DNA of 17,361 nucleotides from Bacillota bacterium (lineage in GTDB: Bacteria > Bacillota > Clostridia > Acetivibrionales > DTU013): assembly GCA_023435305.1 (NCBI GenBank), contig JAEYRV010000008.1, positions 1-17,361 on the forward strand, read 5' to 3'. A model generated the notes under the pieces. That model was given only the letters and a program-made list of their open reading frames with translations, did not search any database and had not been told where the DNA came from. Shown here one piece after another: positions 7,457 through 15,087 of this stretch (within the stretch, counting starts at the first letter, position 1; every line of letters begins with the position of its first letter). The position numbers and the translations under genes are program-made.

Positions 7457-7500
7457 ACAGATCCCCCTGACTCAAAATGCCATTTAAACTACTTAGCAAA

Positions 7501-7683
7501 TCATATCTGTTTTCTAACAGTTTTATATTCATCGTTGAACTGAAAATACGGACAGTTATCAAATGATTTTTGCAGGAACCTTCCATACTCATCCTCATCC
7601 AGATCAACTACACATACACAGCAGCCGCTTTCCTCATCGAACTCAAAATTTATACAATGTTCGCAATTTGCTCTTCCAGCCAT
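7501..7683 (-). CDS. DUF6472 family small Cys-rich protein
   Basis: A 60-residue protein with paired cysteines (CEHC at 7-10, CCVC at 21-24 and Cys44 of NCPYF) and the conserved segment VDLDEDEYGRFL...NCPYFQFNDEY. This pattern matches the short DUF6472 (PF20076) proteins of clostridia, which look like small zinc-ribbon domains. Function is unknown. GGGGGTGAAAGTAT precedes the ATG. It is 56 nt downstream of the EamA-type gene and 44 nt upstream of the large lipoprotein gene, so probably part of one transcript. Confidence 0.8.
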   Translation of the reverse strand: MAGRANCEHCINFEFDEESGCCVCVVDLDEDEYGRFLQKSFDNCPYFQFNDEYKTVRKQI

Positions 7684-7739
7684 ATACTTTCACCCCCATT
7701 CATAATGATCCTTTATCAGCGCCCAGCTCCGTTACGGTT

Positions 7740-8168
7740 CTACTTTTTATTTATCAGTATAAGTCCGATGATGCAAAATACTGAGCCGAGCACCTTCGTT
7801 AATTCAAATCTCTCTTTATAAAATATTATGCCGATCGGAATAAGCATCAAAGCGAGTAATATATTTGCCACCAGCGAACCGACACTGATATTCCAGCCTG
7901 CCCTATAAGCCATGAGATACCCGAACTCCAGTCCGATGATCGATAAACCGAGTATTATGCTTGTCCAGTTAAGCTCCCTGAAAGATTCTATCAGACCCTT
8001 TTCAGGCCTGTTAAAAATAAGGACTGCCGCCGTAATAACAATAGCCGTCGTATACGTAACCAGCAAAGCGACGAAAGGGTTTGCCTTCTCCGGTGTCGAT
8101 TTCTGGCTGATATTATACATAACATTTGATGCAACTATCAAAAAAATCGAAAATACGTACATGAACAT
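7740..8168 (-). CDS. Half-size EamA/DMT-type transporter
   Basis: A 142-residue membrane protein with four or five helices, corresponding to a single EamA (PF00892) repeat. The last part (SLVANILLALMLIPIGIIFYKERF followed by GSVFCIIGLILI) is the characteristic EamA end. Full DMT transporters have two such repeats, so this one presumably works as a homo- or heterodimer like EmrE-size proteins. Substrate is unknown. The frame can be extended to 8195, but ATG at 8168 has GGGGGAG 8 nt upstream and avoids overlap with the preceding lipoprotein gene, whose stop is 14 nt away. Confidence 0.82.
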   Translation of the reverse strand: MFMYVFSIFLIVASNVMYNISQKSTPEKANPFVALLVTYTTAIVITAAVLIFNRPEKGLIESFRELNWTSIILGLSIIGLEFGYLMAYRAGWNISVGSLVANILLALMLIPIGIIFYKERFELTKVLGSVFCIIGLILINKK

Positions 8169-8182
8169 GCGGTCCGCTCCCC

Positions 8183-9226
8183 CTATACGCCCCATCCGTT
8201 ACTTAAAACATCGACCATTTTATCTCCCTGAAGCTCAAAAACTATGACGAACTCACCTTCATAATATCTGCTGTCAACGATGACTTCCATTATTCCGTCT
8301 CCATTGACATCAGCAATCGATCTTATTTTATCCACATAAGTAATGCTGTAATTGTTATATTCAAAGTCATATTCATCAACATCGCCAGCGTCAAATATTG
8401 TATCTGAGGTATATATAACATAAGAGACAGGGATGTTTTGAACTTCCCCATCTATGATCTTTCTAAGTAATATAATAGAATACTGGCCTTTTTTAGCGGC
8501 AATGTCAATATACTCATAATCCAGGTTGGAAGCCCAGATCAAGACCTCGTCAATGCCATCTCCTTCGAGGTCAATACGGTAATTTTGTTTGATCACGGCT
8601 TCCGCATCAGGCAAGCCTTCTTCAGCAAGTATATCTTTAACGATCTTTTTATATGTTTCACTGCCTGTGCCCTGCGATACCGGTACTCTTGGCAGCGCAT
8701 CCCACTCACCGCCTACTGCCAGCAGGTATTCACTTTCACATGCGACCGTTACAGAAACAGTATCGATTGGGTCCAGCAGCTCGATTTTACTGCCTGTACC
8801 CGTGCCGACAAATTTATCAAACGCATAACAACTGTACTTTTCTCCGCCTCTAATGTAATCAGTCATATCCTCTGCGGTTACCCATTCACCATCACTGCTA
8901 TATCCCCCCAGCAGAAAGTCCAATGCCACGATAGGATCGATTCTTCGGGTGCTTCCATTGTTTCCTTTATCCGTACTGCCAGCTTCTTCCGCCTCGTTGC
9001 CGGAAATTTCATCTTTATTACCCGCCTCATCAGCCTCTCCATTATCTCGGGATTCCGCTGAGCCATCCGCTGAGCTGTCCGTTGACACACCACTGTCCTG
9101 CCTGTTTACACCGTTGTTTACAGCATTGCTTTGCTGGACGTTTTGCCTATCAGTATCTTCACTTCCCATACAGCCCGTGTTGAATACCATGGCTAAAGCG
9201 ACTAAAAGCACAATAAAATACTTCAT
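8183..9226 (-). CDS. Lipoprotein with two FG-GAP/VCBS-type DxxGDG repeats
   Basis: A 347-residue lipoprotein with signal helix, lipobox FNTGC (Cys19) and a long acidic Ser/Gly/Asn/Glu-rich linker (about 22-95). The C-terminal third carries two calcium-loop-like repeats, DLEGDGIDEV (219-228) and DVNGDGIMEV (306-315). Each is followed by beta strands, as in FG-GAP/VCBS beta-propeller blades. The middle region (RRIDPIVALDFLLGGY...) is unassigned. The role is probably extracellular, at the outer face of the membrane; ligand unknown. AGGTGAGAA directly precedes the ATG. It lies 46 nt behind the Rsm22-type gene and 14 nt before the EamA gene. Confidence 0.8.
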   Translation of the reverse strand: MKYFIVLLVALAMVFNTGCMGSEDTDRQNVQQSNAVNNGVNRQDSGVSTDSSADGSAESRDNGEADEAGNKDEISGNEAEEAGSTDKGNNGSTRRIDPIVALDFLLGGYSSDGEWVTAEDMTDYIRGGEKYSCYAFDKFVGTGTGSKIELLDPIDTVSVTVACESEYLLAVGGEWDALPRVPVSQGTGSETYKKIVKDILAEEGLPDAEAVIKQNYRIDLEGDGIDEVLIWASNLDYEYIDIAAKKGQYSIILLRKIIDGEVQNIPVSYVIYTSDTIFDAGDVDEYDFEYNNYSITYVDKIRSIADVNGDGIMEVIVDSRYYEGEFVIVFELQGDKMVDVLSNGWGV

Positions 9227-9272
9227 TTCTCACCTCATTACACTACTTGACGACATATCTCTGTGGTCTTAT

Positions 9273-10232
9273 TTAACCCAATTCATCCCCTGAACCGGCC
9301 TTCCGTGCCCTCTTGTACCTTTCACCGTCTTTTTTGGTAAGCTTTATATCCTTTATTCCATCTGCAGTACAAACCTCAAGCATAATATGTCCTCCCCTTA
9401 CCTGCGGGTGTCTCAGCACACGCATTCCAGTGTAATCCGAGGGATTTCTGGCGAAGGCCATATAACTGAATTTCTCATCCTCATACGGCGCTTCCCCTCC
9501 TTTTAACTGCTTATGCAGACGGCTCCTGGCCACCCGACAGGTAAAATGGCACCAGTCATCCTTGCTTTTAGGGCATTCCGCCTTATGGGTACAAGGTGCT
9601 GCAATATGCGCACCGCGTTCAAGCAGAAGACTCCGTGCCTCGTTCAAATGACCAAACCCTGCAGGTGTACCTGGCTCGACAAGCAGAAAAAGCATCTGCG
9701 CCGAATCCCAGAGTTTCTCTATTGCACGTTTGCGTCCATCCTCCGTCATTTCATTAAGTACATATGAAGCTATTATCAGATCAGCCTTACATGGCACTGC
9801 ATCAGTATCTAGATCATACTCAATCCACTTTGCTTCCCGCAGCACCTGCGGTCCGTACTCCATAAGCTTACTGCCAAGTTTTCTCATCGCGCTCTCACGC
9901 TCAAGGCAGATCAGATCTTTTAGATCCAGCAGTTCTGAGGCAGCCCAGGAGGCCGCACCTGTTCCGGCTCCGATATCGAGCATTGTTTGCGGCTTACATT
10001 TAACCTTTCCAAGAGCCTGTTCCAGAGATGAGTAAACAGCGCCATATGTTGCAGGCATCCTTGCCGCTGCATAAGCAAGTGCCTCACTGTCTCTGGTCAA
10101 CAGCCGGCCGCCATTGCCCCCCTGCTTTCTGTATTTTAAACTGATGCTCTGCGAATCAGAGATCATTTGCTCCAGTTTTGTATCCTTCAGTTGGATTTCT
10201 AATGCTTCCCGCAATTCAAAGGGCATTTCCAT
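9273..10232 (-). CDS. Rsm22-type small ribosomal subunit methyltransferase
   Basis: A 319-residue SAM-dependent methyltransferase of the Rsm22 family (PF09243), related to mitochondrial METTL17, which acts on or assembles with the small ribosomal subunit. The SAM loop is DIGAGTG (86-92). Other conserved stretches are YVLNE (157-161), EPGTP (186-190), HFTCRVARSRLHKQLKGG (229-246) and the basic tail KDGERYKRARKA (301-312). Four cysteines (214, 220, 228, 232) lie where METTL17 relatives bind an iron-sulfur cluster, which suggests but does not prove the same here. CAGGAGAG lies 7 nt before the ATG. The gene starts 18 nt behind the transglutaminase-like lipoprotein gene, so the two are likely co-transcribed. 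Confidence 0.9.
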   Translation of the reverse strand: MEMPFELREALEIQLKDTKLEQMISDSQSISLKYRKQGGNGGRLLTRDSEALAYAAARMPATYGAVYSSLEQALGKVKCKPQTMLDIGAGTGAASWAASELLDLKDLICLERESAMRKLGSKLMEYGPQVLREAKWIEYDLDTDAVPCKADLIIASYVLNEMTEDGRKRAIEKLWDSAQMLFLLVEPGTPAGFGHLNEARSLLLERGAHIAAPCTHKAECPKSKDDWCHFTCRVARSRLHKQLKGGEAPYEDEKFSYMAFARNPSDYTGMRVLRHPQVRGGHIMLEVCTADGIKDIKLTKKDGERYKRARKAGSGDELG

Positions 10233-10250
10233 TTCGCGTCTCTCCTGATA

Positions 10251-11255
10251 TTAATTCTCTGCTTTGATCTCATCCACAACTACTTTAGGTATCACCATTG
10301 CATCCTTATCATTCGACCAGACTTCAAACTTCAGCGGTGCGGTCATAGACGCTACTATTTTAAATCCTTCATTCTCCATACTTTTTGATATTTCATCAAA
10401 CTGAGCTTTGTACTCATCCATGGATATATCCACAAGCTCCGTTCCATATGAAAGATGGTATCCATCGGCTTTATCAAAATATCCGTTTCCCCATGTAGGG
10501 TCTGCAAAATGCCATTTCCCGCCGGCATAAAATTCCACCCAGGCATGTGAGCCGCTGTTTGCAGCGTGTGACCAATCGCCGGCCTCCTTCAGATTGTTGA
10601 AAACCAGTCCGGAAACAGGCCTTGCAGGTATCCCGGCAGCTCTGAGCATGGCAGCTGTAAGATTTGCATAATCATTGCAGACCCCTTTTTTCTGTTCCAG
10701 TATTTTTGAAGCGGGCAGTGTAACTGCATTAACTTTGGAGGTTCTATCCGCCTTTACAGTTTTAGTAACAAATGCTGAAATCCGCTTAGCTGTAAGGTAG
10801 TCATCATTTTCGACCTTAAGTGACAGTGCTGCTTCAATTATACTTTCATTATCCGAGTCCACATTTTCGCCGGGCTGCAGATATTCGTCCACTTTTTCCA
10901 TGTCCCATGTCTGTTCTCCGCTAAGCAGTTCGACAGTATACTCTATCTCAATAGTCCTTTCATTACCGTCACCAACAATTTCGGCATGAAGGACCTGATA
11001 ACCGTTCTTTTCCTCAAAGCTGTATTTATCCACATTGTTCACGGCAAGGCCATCAATGTGCTGATAACCATAGCCTACCGGCAGATCGACCATGAGCAGG
11101 GATTTTGAGCCTTCGCTGGATTTGAGCCTGTATGTCTCTTTGACTTTATATGACCTGTCCTTTGCTGTATAGCTGCATGCAGTAAGCATATATACCGCAG
11201 TAATAGTTAACAAAAGAACCGATATGATAATTTTCCTGTACTTGTTCGACATCAT
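10251..11255 (-). CDS. Transglutaminase-like domain lipoprotein
   Basis: A 334-residue exported lipoprotein: signal helix, then lipobox LTAC with Cys27. An N-terminal beta-rich region (about 40-140) resembles the domain that often precedes transglutaminase-like cores. The core (about 150-265) has the complete catalytic triad: Cys193 in GVCNDYANL, His237 in SHAWVEF and Asp252 in FADPTW. Such extracellular cysteine enzymes act as transglutaminases or, more often in bacteria, as proteases or peptidases at the cell surface. ATG at 11255 follows AGGTGG at 7-nt spacing; the next codon is also ATG. A TATACT box at 11298-11293 could be a -10 but has no good -35. Confidence 0.88.
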   Translation of the reverse strand: MMSNKYRKIIISVLLLTITAVYMLTACSYTAKDRSYKVKETYRLKSSEGSKSLLMVDLPVGYGYQHIDGLAVNNVDKYSFEEKNGYQVLHAEIVGDGNERTIEIEYTVELLSGEQTWDMEKVDEYLQPGENVDSDNESIIEAALSLKVENDDYLTAKRISAFVTKTVKADRTSKVNAVTLPASKILEQKKGVCNDYANLTAAMLRAAGIPARPVSGLVFNNLKEAGDWSHAANSGSHAWVEFYAGGKWHFADPTWGNGYFDKADGYHLSYGTELVDISMDEYKAQFDEISKSMENEGFKIVASMTAPLKFEVWSNDKDAMVIPKVVVDEIKAEN

Positions 11256-11338
11256 TTTCTTTCCACCTGTTCCATATTGATACACACTTTTAAGTATAGC
11301 AGATTATTTACATATCTCCGTCACTTCTACCACATTGC

Positions 11339-12337
11339 TCAGTGCCCACGATAACCGGTAAGAAACCTTAATGCATAAATGGAGCTGTCAATGATCCTGT
11401 TTTTTGTCTTCCTCCACGAATCAGAAAGTACATACTGGGAATATCCCGGCTTGTTTATCAGATCCCAGAAGCCGTCTGCATTCATTTGATTCCAAACCCA
11501 GTTGCAGTATCTTTTCTTGTAATGCACCCAGCCATTTAGACGTGACAATATGGAAAGAGTTCTCATCCAGTTGAAAAAATACTTTGTATCACTTATATCG
11601 ATGAACACTGAAGGCTTCCTGTCATATACGTAGTACATCCCCGCATCTCTGTCCAGACAGTAGTCAAGGATCATCTTGTCGAGTCTGTCCGTGAGTATGC
11701 CTTTATGTGCTGTAAGTAAAATGACACAATAATATGAGTAGAATGGAATAGGCCTCTTTGTCCTAATTTTGAAGTGCTCATACTGAGCAGCGGCTTCTGC
11801 GGCAGAATCATAACGACCGCTGGCGAAAGCCGTCTCAGCGAAGCTCCTCCATATATTGATCTGTTTTTCGAGCAGCGTATTTTCGGGGTCGATCAATGAC
11901 AGATTTGCCGCTGTAACAAGCGGCATGAACATATCAAGCCACCACCCCGGATGATCCTGCTTCTCGCAGCGCTGATGCCAGATATCTTCACCCCTCAGTA
12001 CAGTTTCCATAAAAGTCCCGATTTTATGGAAGCATGGATGGGAAAGCTCCAGCCCTAATAAAAGCCCTCTCCTGAGTACAGCCTCGGAATCCATATGAAA
12101 GCAGCCCCAGCATCCATCCTCTGATTGCTCACTTTCGAGCTTTTTCACATACCCATGCTCGAGCACATTCTTGTAAGCCCGCTTATATTCACTATCTTCA
12201 GGATCTGCATTCAAGAATTCCTTCAGCAATATGAATCTTGGTACAGGATCAGGATCCATTCTCAAAAGGACTTCAGCTTTTTCCCTGATATCGTCGTCAC
12301 TATATAATAAGTTGCCGCCAGATACATCGTTGTCCAT
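11339..12337 (-). CDS. Predicted alpha/alpha-toroid protein, unknown function
   Basis: A 332-residue protein rich in helices and aromatic residues, without signal peptide or membrane segment, so probably cytosolic. It begins MDNDVSGGNLLYSDDDIREK. Features such as EDGCWGCFH, QDHPGWWLDMFMPLV, FYSYYCVILLTAH, and NADGFWDLINKPGYS...WRKTKNR recall squalene/hopene-cyclase-like and prenyltransferase-like alpha/alpha barrels, where Gly-Trp/Phe turns join helix pairs. No catalytic DxDD or CaaX-binding motif is evident, so no enzyme activity is claimed. ATG at 12337 has GGAGGT 6 nt upstream. The gene lies 50 nt after the DUF2809 gene and probably shares its transcript. Confidence 0.6.
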   Translation of the reverse strand: MDNDVSGGNLLYSDDDIREKAEVLLRMDPDPVPRFILLKEFLNADPEDSEYKRAYKNVLEHGYVKKLESEQSEDGCWGCFHMDSEAVLRRGLLLGLELSHPCFHKIGTFMETVLRGEDIWHQRCEKQDHPGWWLDMFMPLVTAANLSLIDPENTLLEKQINIWRSFAETAFASGRYDSAAEAAAQYEHFKIRTKRPIPFYSYYCVILLTAHKGILTDRLDKMILDYCLDRDAGMYYVYDRKPSVFIDISDTKYFFNWMRTLSILSRLNGWVHYKKRYCNWVWNQMNADGFWDLINKPGYSQYVLSDSWRKTKNRIIDSSIYALRFLTGYRGH

Positions 12338-12387
12338 TTTTCCACCTCCATGTATTATCATGTATTACATGCCTGTTATAGCACCTT

Positions 12388-12780
12388 TTAATTTCGGCCC
12401 TTCAATACGTACTTTCTAACAAGGCCGGTATCAATGGCATATACCAAAACTGTTCCTATGAAATATGCAAGCAGATCCATCGGATCAAAAACCGAACCTA
12501 TGACTATACGGGCGACTCTACTGTGTTCAAGGCCAAGAATATCGATGATCCTGAAATACTGCAGGAATTCAACTATAAAAGCTGCTGTCAGCGTGAACAA
12601 AGCAAGCTTTAATGGTTTTGCATCAATAAAAACCTTTATTAGAAAATACATCAGCGAAATGATAACCACATCGCCAATAAACCCACGAACAAATCGGGCT
12701 TGAGAGAAAAGCGCTACAATCAGGACACATATCGCAAAGCAAATTATAGTCAATAATATATAAACAATTCTTCTCTTCAA
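12388..12780 (-). CDS. DUF2809 family membrane protein (TTG start)
   Basis: A 130-residue integral membrane protein with four predicted helices. The segments ARFVRGFIGDVVIISLMYFLIK (28-49), IVEFLQYFRIIDILGLEH (69-86) and VARIVIGSVFDPMDLLAYFIG (88-108) match DUF2809 (PF10990). Function is unknown. The start is TTG at 12780, preceded by AAGGGGCAGGGGAT; no ATG occurs upstream in frame before a stop, and residues 2-4 (KRR) form the usual positive-inside N-terminus. It lies 36 nt behind the DUF7010-like gene. Confidence 0.82.
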   Translation of the reverse strand: MKRRIVYILLTIICFAICVLIVALFSQARFVRGFIGDVVIISLMYFLIKVFIDAKPLKLALFTLTAAFIVEFLQYFRIIDILGLEHSRVARIVIGSVFDPMDLLAYFIGTVLVYAIDTGLVRKYVLKGRN

Positions 12781-12816
12781 ATCCCCTGCCCCTTTCTTAT
12801 CACTGTCTCAGAAATA

Positions 12817-13389
12817 TCAGCAGCTTTGTTCCGATTTCACTGCTTCTGTCTTCAGCGTTTTGTTCTCGATTATCAGCCAGATTGTGAATACAATTTCAAA
12901 AGCAAGCATGACAGCAGGAACAAGATATATTTTATCTGCAGTGAGATTACAGCCTATGATCAGAGCGCCCAGCGTAACAATGATAGACATGATAAGATAT
13001 GCTTTTGATTTGTATAACCATGAGAAAGGCAGCAGATGTGCACCAAAAACCATAGCCAGAACCATTACCATATTCTCAGGCGCATCATAGAAGGCCCACA
13101 TGACGATTAAAATGTACAGCAGTTCATTCAGTGAAAAAAGAATCCCCAGTCTATTCAGTGGATTGTCCTTTGCCGAGAATTCAGCCTTTATTATCTTGGA
13201 AATAAGGTATGACAAAGGCAACAGAGGAACACTGAGACAAAAAGTATACATATTCCGGATCCCAACGCCTCCTAAAGGCAGAAGCCAGACAATCAGTATC
13301 CCCGACCATATGAAAACAGATGCGAGTATGAATGACATTCCTTTCTTACTTCTTATAGCCAGATTAGATCTTAACTGATCAACATCCAT
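12817..13389 (-). CDS. Polytopic membrane protein, DUF7010-like
   Basis: A 190-residue membrane protein with about six helices, beginning MDVDQLRSNLAIRSKKGMSFILASVFIW. The N-terminal signature and the segment VMVLAMVFGAHLLPFSWLYKSKAYL (residues from about 106) recall the DUF7010 family; I am moderately sure of the name. Function is unknown. AAAGGAG lies 7 nt upstream of ATG 13389, so the longer frame to 13407 is rejected. The 126-nt gap upstream holds a candidate promoter and palindrome, suggesting that this gene starts the transcript DUF7010-like, DUF2809, toroid protein. Confidence 0.7.
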   Translation of the reverse strand: MDVDQLRSNLAIRSKKGMSFILASVFIWSGILIVWLLPLGGVGIRNMYTFCLSVPLLPLSYLISKIIKAEFSAKDNPLNRLGILFSLNELLYILIVMWAFYDAPENMVMVLAMVFGAHLLPFSWLYKSKAYLIMSIIVTLGALIIGCNLTADKIYLVPAVMLAFEIVFTIWLIIENKTLKTEAVKSEQSC

Positions 13390-13413
13390 TCTAATTCTCC
13401 TTTGCATACAGCA

Positions 13414-13462
13414 AGCAGAACATATCTGCTCACTATTTAGGTCTGTATTTGACTGCCTTCAA
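13414..13462 (-). promoter_or_regulatory. Candidate promoter and 17-bp palindrome before the DUF7010-like gene
   Basis: On the minus strand TTGAAG (13462-13457), 17 nt, TAAATA (13439-13434); the -10 is weak. Just downstream, at the expected start of transcription, is a perfect interrupted palindrome AGCAGA-N5-TCTGCT (13414-13430). It lacks a U-run, so it is more likely an operator or a 5' UTR hairpin than a terminator. Confidence 0.4.
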
Positions 13463-13515
13463 CTACCCAAAACCACCCTTACTGCTTTATCAAACGAACA
13501 ACCTTAATCATTTAT

Positions 13516-14355
13516 TTAATCCTGGTCCATAAGTTCCTTTTTCTTTTTTTCAATCAGCATCTTTACCATGAGATCATTTTTCTTAGCCTCATCCGTCCCA
13601 CGGCCGGTTTCCAGCTTAATGATATCTTCATAGGAAAAACCTTTGACATTGCCCCATCGTTTCCATGGTTCCTTGTCATATATGCTGTGATTGATATATT
13701 TCAATAAATCAAGTGAACCCGGAGCATAATTGTAAGTGCCCATATTTGCAGGATCAGTTACAATCTCCCCGGTACCGGTATTATATACCGCTTCAAACCT
13801 GCCATCATCCGTAATGAATTTGACATTCAAAGCTCCATTCAAATCCCCGTAATAGTATAAGTGATATTGCGCACTGAACATACGCCATTTATCTTCAGCT
13901 GCCAAAACAATCATATCTTCCAGCCTGACAGGAGCATTGCTGTATGAATTCAAGGTGTTTCGGAAAAAGTGCATACGCTCTGTGATCTGATCCAGTATCA
14001 GAATGTACCTGTCAAAGGTCTCAAAGAACCTCATATTGTTAACATGTACATTTAGCGCTGTGACGTCATTCTCCAGATCATCCATCATCTTATTCAGCAC
14101 AACACCTGCTGCGATCTTTTTTACTCTGTTTCTATCGTACCAGTGGCCTCTTTCACTTGTGATTTTTTCAAACAAGCGATCGATTCCAGAAAAATACTCA
14201 TCTGATAAGAAAACCACATCATTGTCTGTTAAATACTCAAATACGGCAGCATCAACCTCATCGGAAAACGATCGGTGTAAATATAAATTGCTGTACAGCA
14301 TTAGAGAAATCACTGCTGAAAAAATCAAACCGATGATAATGATTTTCTTAGTCAT
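13516..14355 (-). CDS. N-anchored extracellular protein of unknown function
   Basis: A 279-residue protein with one N-terminal membrane helix (about 4-24) and no lipobox, so probably anchored with the rest outside. The middle (30-160) is helical. The C-terminal part has a beta-hairpin-like stretch (NVKFITDDGRFEAVYNTGTG, 177-196) followed by DPANMGTYNY (201-210), NHS-IYDKEPW (222-231) and RWGN (233-236). This GTYNY/His/PW/WGN arrangement recurs, as I remember it, at the ends of various bacterial surface and polymorphic-toxin-type proteins, but I cannot name the domain. The C-terminus is highly charged. ATG at 14355 has only AGGA about 11 nt upstream. It follows the SOS-box gene by 58 nt and has its own candidate promoter. 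Confidence 0.6.
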   Translation of the reverse strand: MTKKIIIIGLIFSAVISLMLYSNLYLHRSFSDEVDAAVFEYLTDNDVVFLSDEYFSGIDRLFEKITSERGHWYDRNRVKKIAAGVVLNKMMDDLENDVTALNVHVNNMRFFETFDRYILILDQITERMHFFRNTLNSYSNAPVRLEDMIVLAAEDKWRMFSAQYHLYYYGDLNGALNVKFITDDGRFEAVYNTGTGEIVTDPANMGTYNYAPGSLDLLKYINHSIYDKEPWKRWGNVKGFSYEDIIKLETGRGTDEAKKNDLMVKMLIEKKKKELMDQD

Positions 14356-14377
14356 AAGCGCTGTCCTGTACTATTCG

Positions 14378-14407
14378 ATTATACCTGTTTCCTGCATATA
14401 ATGTCTG
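14378..14407 (-). promoter_or_regulatory. Candidate promoter of the N-anchored protein gene
   Basis: On the minus strand a perfect -10 TATAAT (14383-14378) stands 18 nt behind a weak -35, CAGACA (14407-14402). The predicted transcript start is close to the ATG (about 16 nt). The segment from TTGCAGA (14410-14404) to TATAAT resembles the promoter of the upstream neighbour at 15054-15089. Confidence 0.4.
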
Positions 14408-14413
14408 CAAAGC

Positions 14414-14965
14414 TCATGCTCCCATACCCATTATTTCTTCAAGATGATCCATCAAATACCGCTTGCCGGTGTCGTTCATCACAACCATATCGTATTCCGA
14501 CCCATTAAAGGATCTGGTTATCATCTCGAATCCGTATTCACTTGAATTCGAATTGGTTACTGTCCTCGTCTTCCCTGTAGCAGAGTTGGTTTCCTCCCCT
14601 AGTACACCCAATCTCTTGAGCCTTCTGTTGATCTCAACTCCGGTGAGCTTCTTGCTCACACTTTGATCTATGCACATATTGACAAGCTTTGAGAATTCAG
14701 TAACACCAATCGGCCCCTCAGGCAAGACGACCATTCCCTTTTGCTCCGGTGATATGATGAAGTTTGCCAGTTTGCCGTTTTTGCCATATGTACCGTTCAT
14801 AACATTGTCCAACACTTCGGTTATGAAATAGAAGCACCGTATTATTTTGGGGTCATTCAAAAAGCTTTCATCATTGATCGGTTCACCATCCAAAGGGTTA
14901 ATACCCCTTGCAATTCTCATCAGTACAGTTTTAGCCTTATCCATTTTTTCATAATTACTTACCAT
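14414..14965 (-). CDS. Unknown soluble protein under a LexA-type box
   Basis: A 183-residue protein with no signal or membrane segment. The N-terminal half (KAKTVLMRIARGINPLDGEPINDESFLNDPK, residues 10-40, then IIRCFYFITEVLDNV) looks like a helical domain seen in other clostridial hypothetical proteins. The C-terminal half contains LTGVEINRRLKRLGVLG (107-123), which could be a winged-helix DNA-binding segment, followed by a beta region (EYGFEMITRSFNGSEYDMVVMN). I do not know its function. ATG at 14965 has GGAGG at 7-nt spacing; the frame could be extended to TTG 14983 without a binding site. Its promoter overlaps a LexA box, implying induction on DNA damage. Confidence 0.65.
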   Translation of the reverse strand: MVSNYEKMDKAKTVLMRIARGINPLDGEPINDESFLNDPKIIRCFYFITEVLDNVMNGTYGKNGKLANFIISPEQKGMVVLPEGPIGVTEFSKLVNMCIDQSVSKKLTGVEINRRLKRLGVLGEETNSATGKTRTVTNSNSSEYGFEMITRSFNGSEYDMVVMNDTGKRYLMDHLEEIMGMGA

Positions 14966-15039
14966 ATTAACGCCTCCACTCAATAAAATAAATTCTGATT
15001 ACATTTTATTCCATATTGAACGAAGCCGCAATAAATTTC

Positions 15040-15053
15040 CGAACATTTGTTCT
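15040..15053 (-). promoter_or_regulatory. LexA (SOS) box
   Basis: On the minus strand the 14-mer AGAACAAATGTTCG differs by one base from the symmetric Gram-positive LexA consensus CGAAC-N4-GTTCG, and its centre AAAT fits the RNRY pattern. It directly abuts the downstream side of a perfect TATAAT (15059-15054), so bound LexA would block transcription start. It controls the unknown gene at 14414-14965. Confidence 0.7.
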
Positions 15054-15087
15054 ATTATACTGTTATTTCCTGTGCAGAAAATCTGCA
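15054..15087 (-). promoter_or_regulatory. Promoter with palindrome over the -35 of the SOS-box gene
   Basis: On the minus strand TATAAT (15059-15054) is the -10. The 17-nt-spaced -35 (ATTTTC, 15082-15077) is poor and lies in the middle of a perfect palindrome TGCAGA-N3-TCTGCA (15073-15087). The palindrome could be an additional operator. A second, weaker start, TTGCGG-N17-TAAAAT, lies nearer the gene. Confidence 0.5.

Noticed and set aside
8585..9061. 158-codon plus-strand open frame
   Set aside because: It lies wholly inside the lipoprotein gene on the other strand, which has a signal peptide, a lipobox and a good ribosome binding site; the plus frame shows no domain features.
13480..13515. 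Ten-codon frame (MIKVVRLIKQ) between the anchored-protein gene and the DUF7010-like gene
   Set aside because: No ribosome binding site and too short to distinguish from chance.
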